Assembly (NCBI GenBank): GCA_904502055.1
Contig: CAJGDZ010000095.1
Coordinates: 1-6,675 of the forward strand
Origin: an uncultured Clostridia bacterium
GTDB taxonomy: Bacteria; Bacillota; Clostridia; Oscillospirales; CAG-272
Length of the DNA: 6,675 nt
Reading direction: 5' to 3'
Both the position numbers and the translations under genes were made by a program. How positions within the stretch are numbered: the stretch's first letter is position 1; each line of letters starts with the position of its first letter. The notes under the pieces are model-generated. The model was not told the DNA's origin, made no database searches, and saw only the letters and a list, made by a program, of their open reading frames with translations. Positions 4,534-6,675 of this stretch are shown here, one piece after another.

Positions 4534-6675
4534 ATGAAGAAATTTTTAGCAATTCTTATGACGGTTTGCTTGATGGCAAGCGCGCTCTCTGTCACAGCAT
4601 TTGCCGCACTTCTCGAGAAGTTTGACGCGGCTCCCGTCGGCGTTGTGCTTCGCGTAAGCGGGCTGAAGAGGGACGGCACCGCGGCGCCCGAGTCAGTCAA
4701 GGACTATCACAACTTTGCAGACGGCTGGAATGCCGCAATCGAGGGGGCATTGACCAACAACTATGACCGCATTGTCGTTGACTTGTACGCGGACTGGGTT
4801 GCCACCAAAGGCGAGTTTTGCGACGACGGCGAAGGCTTCAGCTATGACGCCATCTACGTTCCCGAAAACGCGAGAGTTACCCTGAACTTAGGCGGTCACA
4901 CCATCAACCGTGCTATGACCACTTGGGAATACAACGGCGAGGTTATGTTCATCGACGAGAGCGCCGACGTTATCATCAACGAAGGCACCATCAAGGGTGG
5001 CTGGAGCTGCAACGGCGCAGGCGGTATCCACGTTGAGGAAGAGGCTAAGCTGACGCTCAATAACGTACATATCGTTGGCAACACCGCAGACGATGACGAT
5101 GGCGGAGGAATCGCACTTTATGGCGGCGCAAGCCTCGTTATGAACGGCGGTAGCTTCAGAGATAACCGTCTTGTCGGAACAGTAGGCGGATCGTTCGGCG
5201 GCGCGGTCTACGTCGATGACAGTACCGCAGTTTTCAACGGCGTTGAATTTAAGAACAATCTGTCTGATTCCGATAACCGATACGGCGTTGCCGTTTCTGC
5301 CACCGGCAGTACGGTCACGTTTAAGGATTGTACGTTTGAAGGAAACGGTCTTGAGGCTTCGAATTCGTCTTATATGGACAGCCTCTCTATCATTTACGGT
5401 AGCGGTAGCTCGATCATGGCTGAGAATTGTACGTTTAACAACAACCGTGCCGAGTCCATGATCCGCCTTTCCGGCACCTATCTTACCGTAAATTCCTCCA
5501 CATTCAAAAACATCTCCGACACCGGAATTTTGATCAAAACGGCAAATGGATCCGAAATTCACGTTGTGGGTACGACTTTTTCGGATAACAAGGCTTACGC
5601 AGTTTCCGGAAACGGAACAAGGAATGACTTTAAGAGCAGCAGCTTCTTTAGAAACTGTACGCTTAAGAACACCAACGGAGAAGAAGGAACCTTCACGAGT
5701 ATTCGCACAGATCTTACCTTCTATGATTGCACGTTTTCCAATTGTAAAGCTAATGACATCAGCATTACGAAATATATCAAGATCGAGCATTCCTCCGTTT
5801 CCCGTGAAGAGGCTGTGATGGGCGTAACTGGGCTTCGTGAAGACGGCACGACGGTTTCCGTCCAATACTACAAGGACTTTGCAGCCGGTTGGACCTTCGC
5901 AATGAACAGTGCCAAAACCGGACTCTACGACAGTGTTGCCGTTGACTTCTACACCGATTGGAACACAGAGGAGTACGGTGCTATCACCATTCCCGAAAAC
6001 GCGAGAGTTACTCTCAACCTGAACGGTCACACCATCAATCGCAATCGAACTTACTGTGATTTTGACGGTGAGGTGATCTGCGTCGAACAGAACGCCAACG
6101 TTATCATCAACAACGGTACGGTCACGGGCGGTTACGGCTATGACGGTGCGGGCGGTATCCACATCAAGGACAACGCAAGAGTGGTTCTTAACAACGTAAA
6201 CATTGTTGGCAACAGAGCGTCCGGCTCCAACGGCTCGGGCATTGCCGTGTATGACGGCGCGACCCTCGTGATGAACGGAGGCAGCCTTTCTGATAACCGC
6301 ATGTCAGAAGGCCAGGACATCGTCTCCGGCCTCATTCCCCTCTTCCCCTACGGCACACTTTACGTTAACGATGCCACCGCTACGCTTAGCGACGTGACCA
6401 TAAACCACAACTACACGACCAGCGAACGTTCCGAGGGTGTGGCGGTCTGTGCCGATGGAAGTACCGTAACACTGAACAATTGTGTGGTATCGAACAATGC
6501 CAAGACGGAAGACGGCGACTATTCGATCTCGGTCATCTCCGCCTATACCTCCAAGCTTATCATAAGCAACACCGATTTCACGGGCAACGGCGGAATCAGC
6601 GAGACGGACGATCCTGACTACTCCCACCTGTTCTATCTTGAAGATAGCAGCCTTGATCTGACGGGTGGTAAGATC
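4534..6675 (+). CDS. secreted right-handed beta-helix protein with internally duplicated unit (truncated by window edge)
   Basis: The frame is open for 714 codons to the right edge, so the C-terminus and any anchor are not seen. An AAAGGA ribosome binding site lies nine bases before the ATG. The signal peptide (MKKFLAILMTVCLMASALSV, then TAFAA) closely matches that of the upstream paralogue. Unit 1 covers residues about 36-428: VSGLKRDGT, FADGW, RIVVDLYADW, VPENARVTLNLGGHTINR, GEVMFIDESADVIINEGTI, GAGGIHVEEEA, GGGIALYGGASLVMNGGSF, then rungs such as FKDCTFEGN, AENCTFNNN, FRNCTLKN and FYDCTFSN. Unit 2 starts near 429 and repeats the series: VTGLREDGT, FAAGW, IPENARVTLNLNGHTINR, GAGGIHIKDNA, GSGIAVYDGATLVMNGGSL. 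Matching landmarks are 377-390 residues apart. GGA(I/V)-like and FxxN motifs suggest a Pmp-like beta-helix; an adhesin or surface-layer role is plausible but unproven. Transcribed from its own promoter. Confidence 0.88.
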   Translation, partial: MKKFLAILMTVCLMASALSVTAFAALLEKFDAAPVGVVLRVSGLKRDGTAAPESVKDYHNFADGWNAAIEGALTNNYDRIVVDLYADWVATKGEFCDDGEGFSYDAIYVPENARVTLNLGGHTINRAMTTWEYNGEVMFIDESADVIINEGTIKGGWSCNGAGGIHVEEEAKLTLNNVHIVGNTADDDDGGGIALYGGASLVMNGGSFRDNRLVGTVGGSFGGAVYVDDSTAVFNGVEFKNNLSDSDNRYGVAVSATGSTVTFKDCTFEGNGLEASNSSYMDSLSIIYGSGSSIMAENCTFNNNRAESMIRLSGTYLTVNSSTFKNISDTGILIKTANGSEIHVVGTTFSDNKAYAVSGNGTRNDFKSSSFFRNCTLKNTNGEEGTFTSIRTDLTFYDCTFSNCKANDISITKYIKIEHSSVSREEAVMGVTGLREDGTTVSVQYYKDFAAGWTFAMNSAKTGLYDSVAVDFYTDWNTEEYGAITIPENARVTLNLNGHTINRNRTYCDFDGEVICVEQNANVIINNGTVTGGYGYDGAGGIHIKDNARVVLNNVNIVGNRASGSNGSGIAVYDGATLVMNGGSLSDNRMSEGQDIVSGLIPLFPYGTLYVNDATATLSDVTINHNYTTSERSEGVAVCADGSTVTLNNCVVSNNAKTEDGDYSISVISAYTSKLIISNTDFTGNGGISETDDPDYSHLFYLEDSSLDLTGGKI
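4639..6675 (+). repeat. tandem internal duplication (two units of about 1.15 kb) within the second beta-helix gene
   Basis: Unit 1 is about 4639-5817 and unit 2 about 5818 to beyond the edge. Conserved landmarks occur in the same order in both. At DNA level CCCGAAAACGCGAGAGTTAC occurs identically at 4861-4880 and 5992-6011, with two further matching bases on its left. A related unit is the single one in the upstream gene (from about 2946), where GGCGCAGGCGGTATCCAC at 3394-3411 is identical to 5014-5031. The second halves of the units are more divergent than the first halves. Confidence 0.85.

Noticed and set aside
4888..6162. Minus-strand open frame of 424 codons inside the second beta-helix gene
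   Set aside because: It is a mirror of the repeated Asn/Gly/Asp/Val codons of the real gene. It has no ribosome binding site, and the sense strand has signal peptide, promoter and domain logic.
4639..6675. CRISPR-like or short-tandem repeat array
   Set aside because: The repeats are long, diverged coding units within one frame, not short identical repeats with spacers.

Overview
The window looks like a chromosomal fragment of an uncultured, Gram-positive, gut- or rumen-type Clostridia bacterium. This is inferred from the A/G-rich Shine-Dalgarno sites, consensus sigma-A promoters, a classical rho-independent terminator, a membrane-anchored surface protein with no outer-membrane features, and mid-range base composition. 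No rRNA or other taxonomic marker is present, so the assignment is soft.

Left half (1-2650), minus strand: a compact regulatory operon reading right to left. A near-perfect sigma-A promoter (2616-2645) is followed by a small protein-like reading frame with no usable start codon (2317-2535), a WYL-domain transcriptional regulator (1298-2290), a small unrecognised protein (1000-1308), and the N-terminal 343 residues of a large protein that resembles Clostridial AAA-family proteins (1-1030, running off the left edge). The WYL gene overlaps the small ORF, and the small ORF overlaps the large gene, which suggests coupled translation. A strong inverted repeat ending in seven Ts sits directly before the large gene and contains its ribosome binding site. 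An extended -10 promoter lies inside or next to that repeat, so the large gene may be controlled separately from the upstream genes.

Middle (2536-2861): a divergent intergenic region with promoters for both sides and several inverted repeats that could be operators.

Right half (2764-6675), plus strand: two tandem paralogous genes for secreted right-handed beta-helix proteins. The first (2862-4370, 502 aa) is complete: signal peptide, beta-helix, glycine-rich linker, C-terminal membrane segment and short charged tail. It ends at a rho-independent terminator (4385-4417). The second (4534 to beyond 6675) has the same signal peptide and N-terminal domain, but that domain occurs twice inside it, about 377-390 residues apart. 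The two genes have nearly identical promoters, each built on a tandem TTTGTAAC repeat, so they are probably co-regulated but separately transcribed. Their helical rungs carry GGA(I/V)-like and FxxN motifs like those of chlamydial polymorphic membrane proteins. The best candidate for an undescribed system here is this promoter-linked, repeat-expanding family of surface beta-helix proteins.
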